Of a stretch of 64,000 nt of DNA, positions 1-9,263 are shown one piece after another. The number at the start of each line of letters is the position of its first letter. Positions within the stretch are counted from its first letter, which is position 1. A model generated the notes under the pieces. It did no database searches. It saw only the letters and a program-made list of their open reading frames with translations, and was not told where the DNA came from. A program made the translations under genes and the position numbers. Source of the DNA: Bog-950 sp046329495 (lineage in GTDB: Bacteria; Bacteroidota; Bacteroidia; Chitinophagales; LD1); the NCBI GenBank assembly GCA_046329495.1, contig JAXLUO010000001.1, positions 124,001 through 188,000 on the forward strand, read 5' to 3'.

Positions 1-273
1 AACTTTTTTAACCGGTTTTTTAGCGGCAGGCTTCGCTGCTTTTTTGGCAACCTTTTTCACTGCTTTCTTCGCAGCAGGTTTAGCGGCCTTCTTCGCCTTT
101 TTGGGGGCAGGCTTAGCCACTTTCTTAGCAGCTTTTTTTGCTGCCTTTTTAGCAACTTTTTTAACGGCTTTCTTAACCGCTGCCTTCTTCGCTTTTTTAG
201 CAACTACTTTTTTCTTCGCTGCCTTCTTTGCGGCTTTTTTAGCCGGTTTTTTACTTTTTTTCTTTGTAGCCAT
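1..273 (-). CDS. Histone H1-like Lys/Ala-rich DNA-binding protein (3' end outside window)
   Basis: The frame runs from an ATG at 273 down to the window edge without a stop (91 codons seen). It is almost purely Lys, Ala, Val and Pro in AKKAAKK-type repeats, beginning MATKKKSKKPAKKAA. This composition matches bacterial histone H1/Hc1-like and AlgP-like nucleoid proteins, which bind DNA non-specifically through a disordered basic tail. No globular domain is visible in the part present. It lies 63 nt downstream of the SDR-type gene on the same strand and may be co-transcribed. The Phe/Ala-rich open frame on the opposite strand here is a shadow. Function is inferred from composition only. Confidence 0.72.
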   Translation of the reverse strand, partial: MATKKKSKKPAKKAAKKAAKKKVVAKKAKKAAVKKAVKKVAKKAAKKAAKKVAKPAPKKAKKAAKPAAKKAVKKVAKKAAKPAAKKPVKKV

Positions 274-336
274 ATGGGTGGTTTTTCAACTTTACTAAAG
301 TACAACTCTTTTCAAATTAAAAAACACTAAAGTTGT

Positions 337-1308
337 TCAGTCAAGCAGGCTGCGTTCCTTAGCCCAACGCAGGCCCGGTTTTGGCTCAGGCCAACCCGTT
401 TGTTCGGCGGCATCTATCATATCCTGTATTTCCTGCTCGTAGGCCTTTGGGGTAAACTTAAAATCGGCTTTAAACAGGTGGTCATCGGCACACATATTGC
501 CACCGGTAAACAAAGGAAAATCGCCTGCATTCAACCCACTTTTTTCTACCTGCTCTTCTGTCCACCGCACCATTTGTAACGGTTTGTTCAGCAAACGCGA
601 TGCAGTTTCCATAAAGTGCACCATCTTATTGTGTTTCACCGAAATAGCATTATACACTTGTACACTATGTTGGCCCTCAATAGCAGCATAAAGGGCATTG
701 GCCAAATCATCGCCAAAGGTTATGCTGGTAGTGTAATCCTGTAGGCTGGGATAGATAAAAGGCTCCCCTTTCTGCACCCGCCAAATCCAATAATAAAAAC
801 GTTCTGTCCAGTCGTACCGGCCGCTTACAAAACTGGGCCTAAAGATGATCTTATCCATCCCTTCCTGGGCTAAAAGCAGCCTTTCCATCTCTGCTTTTTT
901 CTCCCCATAGGCATCGGGTAATTTGCTTATTTTTTGTTCTTCCGTACAAAACAAAACCGGGCTTAACTCTGTAATCTCCGCATTACCGTTTCGTACAAAG
1001 TCGTAAACCGATACTGTTGAAATAAAGATGTAACGCCCCACCTTACCTTTCCATTTTTCCAGCAGTTGCTGAAAGGTTACCGGGTAGTAGCCGCTAAAAT
1101 CAATCACCACATCCCATGCCTGCGAGGCCACCTTCTCTATATCTTCTGTTTCGCGATTGCCATGCAGTTGCTTCACATCTTCAAATAGTCCTGCATTGCT
1201 TTTGCCACGGTTAAACAAGGTAACGTCATAGCGCGCATCATTCCGTAATTTTTCAGTTAAGGTGCGGCCCACAAACATGGTGCCTCCTAATAGCAATATC
1301 TTCTTCAT
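337..1308 (-). CDS. NAD-dependent epimerase/dehydratase family protein (extended SDR)
   Basis: A 323-residue protein with an N-terminal Rossmann nucleotide-binding strand-turn-helix carrying GGTMFVG (residues 8-14), the GxxxxxG pattern of extended or atypical SDRs. A catalytic-type Ser lies in ISTVSVY (about 96-102) and a YxxxK at Tyr134-Lys138. The length is normal for NAD(P)-dependent sugar-nucleotide epimerases/reductases, but the substrate cannot be told. No signal peptide, so cytoplasmic. Its ATG overlaps the TGA of the upstream lipoprotein gene by one base (TGATG at 1306-1310), indicating translational coupling. Whether it epimerises, dehydrates or only binds nucleotide is unresolved. 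Confidence 0.85.
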   Translation of the reverse strand: MKKILLLGGTMFVGRTLTEKLRNDARYDVTLFNRGKSNAGLFEDVKQLHGNRETEDIEKVASQAWDVVIDFSGYYPVTFQQLLEKWKGKVGRYIFISTVSVYDFVRNGNAEITELSPVLFCTEEQKISKLPDAYGEKKAEMERLLLAQEGMDKIIFRPSFVSGRYDWTERFYYWIWRVQKGEPFIYPSLQDYTTSITFGDDLANALYAAIEGQHSVQVYNAISVKHNKMVHFMETASRLLNKPLQMVRWTEEQVEKSGLNAGDFPLFTGGNMCADDHLFKADFKFTPKAYEQEIQDMIDAAEQTGWPEPKPGLRWAKERSLLD

Positions 1309-1844
1309 CAGAAACCCAGGATTTTTGCGTCTACAAAAAAGTTAGTGTAAATGTGTACCTGTACGTTGCCCGTTAGTACTTCATCCGTAGTGCTAACCAC
1401 CTTCAGTTTAAATTTATCTGCCTTTATATAGTCTTTCAGTTCCACGTCAAAAACGGTAAGTGGCAGCTCGCCGCCTACGGAGTTATCAATGTTCAGCTTT
1501 TCAGCTACCTCTGTTTCCGGTAAACCGTCAGCCAGAATATAAATGCGCACATCCTTTAAAAACGAAAACGTTTTTCCCGCAGGGGCCGTTATGCTCAGTT
1601 TAACGTCTTTGGCTTTAATGCTTTCTATTAAATCCTTCCGGGTATCATTAATGGCAAACTCCTGTTCGCTGTTGGTAGTTACGTCGGGCGAGTTTAAGGT
1701 TATCGGTAAATTTACCGGAATACCTGCCGAATAGGTATAGTCGCTGTTGTAGTCCATATAGAACTGCGTTAGCTCATGCAGTTTTTTGCAACCCGAAAAA
1801 AACAGGCCGCAGCATAGCAGTAGTCCAATTGATAATCGCTTCAT
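1308..1844 (-). CDS. Hypothetical lipoprotein
   Basis: A 178-residue protein with a short basic N-terminus, a hydrophobic stretch and a lipobox FSGC with the lipidated Cys at residue 19, so it is probably anchored in the outer or inner membrane facing the periplasm. The rest looks beta-rich (alternating VKLSITAPAG, LPLTVFDVELKDY, KFKLKVV segments) and could be a single Ig-like sandwich. I do not recognise the family. It sits 54 nt downstream of the secreted protein gene at 1899-2363 and is stop-start coupled to the SDR gene, so the three are likely one operon. Nothing shows a regulated role. Confidence 0.7.
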   Translation of the reverse strand: MKRLSIGLLLCCGLFFSGCKKLHELTQFYMDYNSDYTYSAGIPVNLPITLNSPDVTTNSEQEFAINDTRKDLIESIKAKDVKLSITAPAGKTFSFLKDVRIYILADGLPETEVAEKLNIDNSVGGELPLTVFDVELKDYIKADKFKLKVVSTTDEVLTGNVQVHIYTNFFVDAKILGF

Positions 1845-1898
1845 GTTTACGAATGTAAACCAAGCACCGGTAAAAAATAAAGATTAGGTTAGGTAGTG

Positions 1899-2363
1899 CT
1901 AAATAGCCCCCTTTAGGGCAATACCTATCTGGTCAAGTTTACCGCTTTCAAACCAGCATGAAACCACACAGGCCGAAAGCTCAAATTCGCAATAACCACT
2001 GTTATAGCTGGCCGTCGGCTTACCTAATATCTTTTTTACTTCGCTGGAATACATGCCAAAACGAAGTTTTGCTGGTAACTGCCCCTTAAAGTTACCATAC
2101 ACGGCACTGGCCGAATAAAAGTGCACTTCTTTTAACACCCCCGAACGAAGTATTAATTCAATGCCGGCTTTCGATAGAAAGTGTTCTTCGTTCGCCATCT
2201 CGCAATTGTAGCTGGCCTTCAAATCTTTCAGTTCCTGGCTGTTGGCTGCTTTGCCTAAAAAACTTATCAGCACATCGCCTTCGTACCGGCCACTTTGTGC
2301 CGATACAAGGATAGGAACAGCTAATACCAGTACATACAGGGGAATAAATAACTTACGCAACAT
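1899..2363 (-). CDS. Hypothetical secreted protein
   Basis: A 154-residue protein with a Sec signal peptide (hydrophobic residues 4-21, cleavage probably after VSA-Q). The mature part has two Cys close together near the C-terminus (FELSACVVSCWF) and a segment FGMYSSEVKKILGKPTA. That segment resembles the (G)M+x+EVxxxLGxP turn of small beta-alpha repeat modules such as SmpA/BamE-type domains, but the match is too short to name it. It is the first gene of the leftward set down to 337. A periplasmic location is inferred. Family not recognised. Confidence 0.65.
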   Translation of the reverse strand: MLRKLFIPLYVLVLAVPILVSAQSGRYEGDVLISFLGKAANSQELKDLKASYNCEMANEEHFLSKAGIELILRSGVLKEVHFYSASAVYGNFKGQLPAKLRFGMYSSEVKKILGKPTASYNSGYCEFELSACVVSCWFESGKLDQIGIALKGAI

Positions 2364-2430
2364 TGGGTAGATTTTGCCCGCGCAAGTTAGGTTTTTTTAC
2401 TATTAATTGCACCTGCTTAGCGCCATAATG

Positions 2431-2461
2431 CTTGCACATGCTAAAGATTAAACTAACTTTA
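2431..2461 (+). promoter_or_regulatory. Candidate Bacteroidota-type promoter for the TerB-like gene
   Basis: TTG at 2432-2434 and TAACTTTA at 2454-2461 are separated by 19 nt. This fits the phylum's primary-sigma promoter (-33 TTTG, about 19-21 nt, -7 TAnnTTTG) with one mismatch at the -7. The predicted start would lie about 50 nt before the gene at 2519. Matched by eye only. Confidence 0.4.
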
Positions 2462-2518
2462 GCGTATGCCTGTAAAACACCGTAGCAGAAAAAACAGATA
2501 ACAGAAAAACGAAAATTG

Positions 2519-2878
2519 ATGACAGCAAGAAAAAATAAACCGGTAGCAGGTTACCATTTACTGATGATATTAAGCGCCGTTGACCATAGTTTTAATGCCG
2601 CAGAAGACCTGGTTATACGCGAATGGCTGGCCGCCCAATTCCCTTTTCATATCAATCTGGATAAAGAGGTAGAAGTGCTCAGCGCCCTTGATCCGCAGGA
2701 CTATATGATTCATTTTCAGAAATGTATGGCCGATTTTTATGAGGACAGCACCGAGCATGAGCGCAATGAACTCATCAAATTCGCTATTCAACTGGCTAAG
2801 GCCGACCACCACATCTCAAAAGAGGAAAATCTGTTCATAAACGAACTGTTTAACGAATGGACGGAAACCCAGATTTAG
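2519..2878 (+). CDS. TerB-like (tellurite-resistance TerB superfamily) protein
   Basis: A 119-residue cytoplasmic helical protein. The segment from about residue 85, with IQLAKADHHISKEE followed by an aromatic/acidic helix, resembles the TerB signature of an acidic D/H-x-x-I/V-x-x-x-E turn between helices. TerB-family proteins are small helical bundles, often metal-binding and tied to membrane stress, but here no ter operon is present. ATG at 2519 is preferred; a TTG directly before it would add one residue. The 3' end overlaps the next gene by 22 nt in another frame, suggesting coupled translation. Family assignment is moderate; function unknown. Confidence 0.6.
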   Translation: MTARKNKPVAGYHLLMILSAVDHSFNAAEDLVIREWLAAQFPFHINLDKEVEVLSALDPQDYMIHFQKCMADFYEDSTEHERNELIKFAIQLAKADHHISKEENLFINELFNEWTETQI

Positions 2879-3126
2879 GCGGCCTGCAGGGTTCCGATCT
2901 TATTGGCATTAACGGAGTAGCAATTTTGTTAATTGCCTTCTTTCTGAACTTGGTTGGCTGGCTAAAAATGGATAGCCGCCTATACCTGTTTTTAAACTTC
3001 ATCGGCGCAGCCTTCGCTTGCGCAGCATCTCTGATAATCAATTACTTACCTTTTGTGGTATTGGAAGGTGTTTGGAGCCTTGTGGCCTTAATTAGCTTAC
3101 TGCGTACGTTCCGGAAAGGCACTTAA
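2857..3126 (+). CDS. Small integral membrane protein (CBU_0592-like)
   Basis: An 89-residue protein with three hydrophobic segments (about residues 19-38, 42-60 and 64-83) and a basic C-terminal tail RTFRKGT. The layout (GW-L near the first helix, FLNFIGA in the second, EGVWSLVALISLL in the third) resembles the CBU_0592-type family of small inner-membrane proteins, some of which are fused to cyclic-nucleotide-binding domains. Its start lies 22 nt inside the TerB-like gene, so the two are translated from one message. Role unknown; membrane location is clear. Confidence 0.6.
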   Translation: MDGNPDLGGLQGSDLIGINGVAILLIAFFLNLVGWLKMDSRLYLFLNFIGAAFACAASLIINYLPFVVLEGVWSLVALISLLRTFRKGT

Positions 3127-3252
3127 AGCATTCATAAAAACCTGCTTCGGATTCTATGTACTTGCTGTTTAACAGTAAATGTGGCAACTTTACTGACTGG
3201 TTTTACATCTTATTAAAACCAAGGGCACAATTTGTTCACTTTCTTGTTACTA

Positions 3253-6200
3253 ATGAGGCGCATACTTTCCCTGATTCTGGCCTTTATGGCATCATTAACG
3301 TTGGCCTTGGCTCAACCGGCCAACGATGATCCCTGTAATGCTATTGCACTTACTGTAGGCACCAGTTGCAGCTTTACACAATATACCAATGCCGGTGCTA
3401 CGGCAACTGCCGGCCCCCCCGCGCCGGGTTGTGCAAGCTATAGTGGTGGCGATGTTTGGTTTACAGCTGTTGTTCCGGCTAATGGAGCCATTACCATCGA
3501 TGCCAACTCAGGTGTTATTACCGATGGTGGCATGGCAGTTTATACTGCTTCATCCTGTTCCGGTCCTTTTACACTGGTGCAGTGCGACGACGACAACAGC
3601 GCCAATGGCCTAATGCCTTATTTAAACCTAACAGGTTTAACCGGTGGTAGTACCATCTATATCCGCTTTTGGGAGTACGGTAATGATAATAACGGCACCT
3701 TTTCTATCTGCACGTACAACGTTCCTCCACCACCACCTCTAACAAACGACGACCCCTGCGGAGCTATACCCGTAACGGTAGGCACCTCTTGTAACTATAC
3801 GCAATACACCAATGCCGGAGCCGGTGCTTCAAGCGGCATCCCTGCACCGGGCTGTGCCAGCTACTCCGGTGGTGATGTATGGTTTACTGCCGTTGTGCCG
3901 GCTTCAGGTAACCTTACGCTTGACGGAAACACCGGCGTAATAACAGATGGCGGCATGGCTGTTTATACGGCCGCATCCTGTTCAGGGCCGTTTACCCTGG
4001 TACAGTGCGATGACGATAACAGTGCCAACGGTTTAATGCCCATGCTCAACCTAACCGGCTTAACACCCGGTAGCACCATCTATATCCGCTTTTGGGAGTA
4101 TGGTAACGATAACAACGGAACATTCTCGCTTTGTGTGTACGATGCTACAGCTCCGCCACCGCCGCCCAGCAATGCCTGTTTAAGCCCAATACCCGATGAT
4201 TGCATTAACGCATGCAATTTGGGTACACTTCCGGCACCTCCGGCATGTAATGGCTCTACCCCGCTTTCGCAGGGTGCCGCAGCAACGTTTAACCTTAGCA
4301 ACGTAGGCGCTACAGCAGGTAGTCCATACTCAGCAGTAACAGGTTGTGCGTCTCCCGCTTCGGATGTATGGTATAGGTTTACGGCAAGTGGCACGCAGCT
4401 TCAACTTTCCATTACCAGCGACGCTACCGACCCGCTTAATACACCAAACGTTAACTTGTATAACGGCAGTAACTGCAACGCCCTGTTGCCTATTGCTTGT
4501 TTTCAGGGTAGCGGCGGCAACTTAAGCTTGCAAACCTATGCCCCTATTACACCAAACGATGTATACTACCTTCAAATTTCAGGGGCTAATCCGCTTGACC
4601 AGGGCCTTTTTACCCTTACCATAAAGAACAACTATGATTGCGACGCCTGCTTACTGCAGGATGACTTAACGGTAACACCGCCGCCTACCAACGGCACTTA
4701 TCAACCCGGCACTACGGTAACCTTTTGCTTTACAGTATCCAACTACAACCAAACAGCAGCCAACTGGTTGCATGGTGTTGACCTTAACTTTGGTCCCGGT
4801 TGGGATATCAGTACCCTTTCTCCAACTTCAATACCTGCGTCATGCGCCACTACATCAGGTGCATCGTGGGGTTGGTATAACAGCGTTACCGGAAGCAATT
4901 CAGGCACTACCTATGGCCCCGGTTTCTTCTACGAAACTTCTTCGGGCAATGCCAGTGGTGTTGTAGATGGTAACCCCGGTAACAACTTTGGCGACCAGGG
5001 CGTAGGCACCTCGTGCCCAACTACTTTTTGCTGGCGTATCTCTACGCTTCCTCCGGGCAGTTGTGTAAACGGGGCCAGCTTAAATGTGGCCATCAATACC
5101 CTGGGCGATTATGAGTCAGGCTCTTGGAGCAGCACGGGCTGTGGTAACGACCCTGTGGTTAATTTCAACAGTACGCTTTCGTGCTGTCAGCCTGCAACCT
5201 TAACGGCTACTTCAACCAGTTGTGGGCTCAACAACGGCACAGCAACGGCCACCCCGGGTTCAACCTATGCGCCATATAGCTATACATGGAGCAATAACAG
5301 TGGTATTACAGTTGGTACAGCCACCGGTGTGGCCGGGGCCCATACTATAAGTAATATGCCTGCGGGGCAATACTTTGTAACCGTTACCGATGCCAGCGGA
5401 TGTACTACATCCGGCAACGTTATTATACCATCCAGTGCAGCAGGTAGTGCAACGGCAAGTAACACCGGCCCATATTGTGTGGGGGGCACTATCAGTTTAG
5501 ATGTAACCCCTGCAGGCACAGGTTATACCTGGAGCGGACCTAACGGCTTTAGTGATGTTACCCAAAATCCAACAATCAACGGCGCTACTACCGCAATGGC
5601 AGGTACGTATAACGTAACAGTAACCTATAGTGGCGGCTGTTCAGCATCTGCCTCTACTACCGTGGCTGTGTCAGCAGGTGTTGCGCCATCCATAACGCCA
5701 TCAACAACGGCCGTTTGTCCCGGTCAATCGGCTACGCTTACAGCATCGGGCGGTGCCAGTTATACCTGGAGTAACAGCGCCACAACAGCAGCAATAACCG
5801 TAAGCCCGACATCAACCACTACTTACACCGTTACCGCCAGTAGTGGTCCTTCGTGCACGGCTACCGCAACGGCTACAGTAACGGTTAATACAGCACCACC
5901 GGCAGCGGTTACGCCTGCCACAGCAGCAATTTGCAACGGGGGCAGCACTACATTAACCGCTTCAGGAGGTACAACCTATTTATGGAGCGGCACCGAAACC
6001 ACCGCGGCTATAACGGTTAGTCCCACCACCACCACCACCTACACGGTAACCGTTACCGATGCCAATACTTGTACGGCAACAGCTTCGGGTACGGTAACCA
6101 TAAACCCTAACCCAACCGCTGCTATCAGTCCGTCTCCGGCGGCTATATGTAATGGCAGCAGCAGTACACTTACTGCAAGTGGCGGTGTATCGTATGTATG

Positions 6201-9153
6201 GAGCACTACGGAAACTACGGCAGCCATAACAGTAACACCAACCACCACCTCCTCTTACGATGTAACAGTAACCGATGCAAATGGCTGCACCGGTACCGCT
6301 ACACAATCAATTACAGTTAATACTAATCCAACGGTAAGTATTAACCCGGCTACCATTACGGTTTGCGGTGGCTTGCCTGCTACACTTACGGCTTCGGGTG
6401 CTGCCACTTATGTGTGGAGCGATGGTGCCACAACAGCAGCAAATACGGTAACGCCTGCTGCAACTACAGTTTATACCGTTACCGGCTCCGATGCCAATGG
6501 TTGCACCGGTACCGCTACTGCAACGGTAAACGTAGCTGCCGGATTTACCTTGAGCGATGTTATTACCAACGTAACCTGTAATGCAGGTGCCGATGGCTCT
6601 ATAGCAATTACACCTAATGGTGGCACCGCACCATTTGTTTATAACTGGAGCAACAGCAATACCAGCCCAAGCATTAACGGCTTAACGGCTGCTACCTATA
6701 CGGTTACAGTAGTAGACAATGTGCTTTGCACGGTTACAGCTTCGTATGCCGTTACTGAACCAACCGCCATTGTATTTGGTGCCCCGGCCATAACCGATGC
6801 TACCTGTAATACCGGAGGAAGCATTCAGGTGAGTGCCTCAGGCGGCACCGGCGCCATCAATTTTAGCTGGAGCAACGGGGCAACAGGCAGCTTTGTAAAT
6901 GGACTGGCACCTGGTGCTTATACTATTACCGCTACCGATGGAAGCCTTTGCACGGCTACAGCCAGCTACACGGTTGGTGCTTCGGCCAATGCTATTATAA
7001 TAACCCAACAGGCTTTAGCCGATGTTAGTTGTAATGGCGGAAGCGATGGTGCCATAACCATCAGCACAAGCGGTGGCACAAGTGCTATCAGTGTAACCTG
7101 GAGCACCGGTGGTACCACCAACACCATCAGTGGTTTAATTGCCGGCACTTACTCCGTAACGGCTACCGATATTAACGGCTGCTCAAGTTCTGCATCGTAT
7201 GTAATTGCCGAACCAACTATCATCACCTTTAATGCACCGGTAATACAAGATGTACTTTGCAGTACACCAAACAGCGGTAGCATAACAGCCAACCCTACCG
7301 GTGGCAACGGAGGATACAGTTATAGCTGGACACAACAAGGCAGCGGACAAACCTTTACAGGCCAAACCATCAGTGGTTTGGGTGCCGATACTTACAACCT
7401 TACTGTTACCGATAGCAAGGGTTGCACGGCAACCGATGCTTACACGGTTAATCAACCTGCTGCATTAACCTTTACCACAGCACATACCGATGTTAGCTGT
7501 AACGGGGGAAGCAACGGCACGGCCACGGTTACAATTACCAACGGCACACCACCTTATGCCTACGATTGGAACAGCACCGGCCCTCAAAGCAATAACACCA
7601 TCAGCGGCTTACCGGCCGGCATTGTTACCGTAACTGTTACGGATGCAAACTGTAATGTTAGCGCCAGCATTATTGTTTCCGAACCAACTGCTGTTACCGT
7701 TTCCATCACCTATCAACAAAATGTATCATGCAATGGCGGCAGCGATGGCGAACTTACCGCTACGGCTAACGGTGGCACACCAGGTTACACCTATAGCTGG
7801 AGCAACGGCTCTTCAGGCGCAAACCTTACAGCGCTTGCTGCAACTGCCTACACGGTTACTGTGGCCGACGTAAACAATTGCACCGCAGTTACCAGTGCTA
7901 CTATTCTGGAACCTTCGGCCATTAGCACTACCATAAGTGCTACCGATGCACTATGCAATCAAGCGCCTAATGGCTCGGCACAAATTACCGTTACAGGTGG
8001 TACCGCACCATATACTTACCTGTGGAGCGATGGCCAAACAACACCGGATGCAAGCGGACTTGTAGCCGGTTTTTATGCGGTTACCGTGCTTGACTTTAAC
8101 AACTGCTCTGCTACGGCATCTACCAACGTAAACGAACCCACCGATATGCAGTTAAGCTATGTAGCCACTGCCGTAAAATGTATTGGCGACCAAAACGGCA
8201 CGCTTACCATTTATGCGCAAGGTGGTACGCCACCGTATAACTATTCGGCTACGCAGGACTTTGTAAACTTTGTAAGCACCACCGATGGTGTTATCTTAAA
8301 TCTTGCTGTAGGCGATTACAGTGTTATAGTTTCCGACAATAACGGCTGTACTAAAACAATACCTGCCACCGTGCCCGATGCTACACCGGATGCATTCCTT
8401 TCGCAAACCGATTCAACCTCCTGCTATGGTGCCGATTATAACGATGGTGGTGCGCACATCATTGCCACCTCAGTTCAAAACGGACCGTACCAGTTCAGTA
8501 TCGATGGCGGACCTCAACAATACTCAGGCGACTTCTATAATCTTTCCGCCGGCAACCATACCATTACCACTTATAACTACTTTGGTTGTGTAACTACAGT
8601 GCCGGTGTTGGTTTCAGAACCGCTGCCGATTATTGTGGATGTTAACCCCGATACCCTGTTATTACCTTTAGGTCAGGGTGGTCCTGTAGTGGTTACCTAC
8701 CTCAACGCTACCAATGTGCACTATGCATGGACCCCTACACTGGGGCTTAGCTGCATCGATTGCCCTAACCCTACTGTTACCGTTTACCAACCCGGCGATT
8801 ACCTGATTACCGTTAGCATGCAGAACGGCACCTCTACCTGTTACGGCACGGCTACCTTACACGTAGATATTGAAGAACAACAACCGGTGTTTATACCTAA
8901 CTCGTTTAGCCCGAACGGTGATGGCAATAACGACATGTTTATGATTTATGGCCAGGGAATAAAAACCGTTGCGCTCAAGATATTTAACCGTTGGGGTGAA
9001 CTTGTGTTTGAAAGCGATAACCAGTTTAACGGTTGGGATGGCACCTATAAAGGTGTATTGCAAAACCCTGCCGTTTATACCTATACTGCACAAATCACTT
9101 TCCTGAACGATAAGAAGATCAGCAAGAACGGTTCTATTACCATTCTGCACTAA
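3253..9153 (+). CDS. Giant SprB-repeat surface protein with T9SS type B (gliding-motility) C-terminal domain
   Basis: 1966 residues from the ATG at 3253; an upstream TTG at 3232 would put seven residues before the signal peptide and is less likely. In order: a signal peptide (about 1-21); two nearly identical 141-residue beta-sandwich units (3322-3744 and the unit starting 3745), each with NDDPC, GGDVWFTAVVP and CDDDNSANGLMP; a third, divergent unit; several Ig/PKD-like modules built on TLTASGG-YxWS; about nine SprB-type repeats (CNGGSDG...PYxYxWSNG...GxYTVTVTD); and a CHU_C/TIGR04131-like end (PNSFSPNGDGNNDMF, KIFNRWGELVFE, GWDGTYKG). T9SS type B clients are usually held on the surface via partner proteins; SprB itself is a motility adhesin. 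Adhesion or gliding is inferred. It is transcribed alone and followed by a terminator. Confidence 0.92.
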   Translation: MRRILSLILAFMASLTLALAQPANDDPCNAIALTVGTSCSFTQYTNAGATATAGPPAPGCASYSGGDVWFTAVVPANGAITIDANSGVITDGGMAVYTASSCSGPFTLVQCDDDNSANGLMPYLNLTGLTGGSTIYIRFWEYGNDNNGTFSICTYNVPPPPPLTNDDPCGAIPVTVGTSCNYTQYTNAGAGASSGIPAPGCASYSGGDVWFTAVVPASGNLTLDGNTGVITDGGMAVYTAASCSGPFTLVQCDDDNSANGLMPMLNLTGLTPGSTIYIRFWEYGNDNNGTFSLCVYDATAPPPPPSNACLSPIPDDCINACNLGTLPAPPACNGSTPLSQGAAATFNLSNVGATAGSPYSAVTGCASPASDVWYRFTASGTQLQLSITSDATDPLNTPNVNLYNGSNCNALLPIACFQGSGGNLSLQTYAPITPNDVYYLQISGANPLDQGLFTLTIKNNYDCDACLLQDDLTVTPPPTNGTYQPGTTVTFCFTVSNYNQTAANWLHGVDLNFGPGWDISTLSPTSIPASCATTSGASWGWYNSVTGSNSGTTYGPGFFYETSSGNASGVVDGNPGNNFGDQGVGTSCPTTFCWRISTLPPGSCVNGASLNVAINTLGDYESGSWSSTGCGNDPVVNFNSTLSCCQPATLTATSTSCGLNNGTATATPGSTYAPYSYTWSNNSGITVGTATGVAGAHTISNMPAGQYFVTVTDASGCTTSGNVIIPSSAAGSATASNTGPYCVGGTISLDVTPAGTGYTWSGPNGFSDVTQNPTINGATTAMAGTYNVTVTYSGGCSASASTTVAVSAGVAPSITPSTTAVCPGQSATLTASGGASYTWSNSATTAAITVSPTSTTTYTVTASSGPSCTATATATVTVNTAPPAAVTPATAAICNGGSTTLTASGGTTYLWSGTETTAAITVSPTTTTTYTVTVTDANTCTATASGTVTINPNPTAAISPSPAAICNGSSSTLTASGGVSYVWSTTETTAAITVTPTTTSSYDVTVTDANGCTGTATQSITVNTNPTVSINPATITVCGGLPATLTASGAATYVWSDGATTAANTVTPAATTVYTVTGSDANGCTGTATATVNVAAGFTLSDVITNVTCNAGADGSIAITPNGGTAPFVYNWSNSNTSPSINGLTAATYTVTVVDNVLCTVTASYAVTEPTAIVFGAPAITDATCNTGGSIQVSASGGTGAINFSWSNGATGSFVNGLAPGAYTITATDGSLCTATASYTVGASANAIIITQQALADVSCNGGSDGAITISTSGGTSAISVTWSTGGTTNTISGLIAGTYSVTATDINGCSSSASYVIAEPTIITFNAPVIQDVLCSTPNSGSITANPTGGNGGYSYSWTQQGSGQTFTGQTISGLGADTYNLTVTDSKGCTATDAYTVNQPAALTFTTAHTDVSCNGGSNGTATVTITNGTPPYAYDWNSTGPQSNNTISGLPAGIVTVTVTDANCNVSASIIVSEPTAVTVSITYQQNVSCNGGSDGELTATANGGTPGYTYSWSNGSSGANLTALAATAYTVTVADVNNCTAVTSATILEPSAISTTISATDALCNQAPNGSAQITVTGGTAPYTYLWSDGQTTPDASGLVAGFYAVTVLDFNNCSATASTNVNEPTDMQLSYVATAVKCIGDQNGTLTIYAQGGTPPYNYSATQDFVNFVSTTDGVILNLAVGDYSVIVSDNNGCTKTIPATVPDATPDAFLSQTDSTSCYGADYNDGGAHIIATSVQNGPYQFSIDGGPQQYSGDFYNLSAGNHTITTYNYFGCVTTVPVLVSEPLPIIVDVNPDTLLLPLGQGGPVVVTYLNATNVHYAWTPTLGLSCIDCPNPTVTVYQPGDYLITVSMQNGTSTCYGTATLHVDIEEQQPVFIPNSFSPNGDGNNDMFMIYGQGIKTVALKIFNRWGELVFESDNQFNGWDGTYKGVLQNPAVYTYTAQITFLNDKKISKNGSITILH

Positions 9154-9174
9154 AAATTTCATATGTAAAATTCG

Positions 9175-9206
9175 GCAGCAGTTACCACAGTAGCTGCTGC
9201 TTTTTT
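9175..9206 (+). terminator. Rho-independent terminator after the SprB-repeat gene
   Basis: GCAGCAG (9175-9181) pairs with CTGCTGC (9194-9200), followed by six T (9201-9206), 22 nt after the stop codon. Confidence 0.85.
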
Positions 9207-9263
9207 ATGTCGTAACCGTTTATAATTTAAAATTCGCTAAGTTCGGTTTACCAAAATCCAACG

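Noticed and set aside
44..298. Phe/Ala-rich plus-strand open frame
   Set aside because: It is the antisense shadow of the Lys/Ala-rich histone-like gene; AAG/GCN codons read backwards give CTT/NGC and a meaningless hydrophobic protein.
5980..8593. Long antisense and frame-shifted open frames inside the SprB-repeat gene
   Set aside because: They follow from the biased Thr/Ser/Ala/Gly codons of the repeats and have no start signals or protein character.
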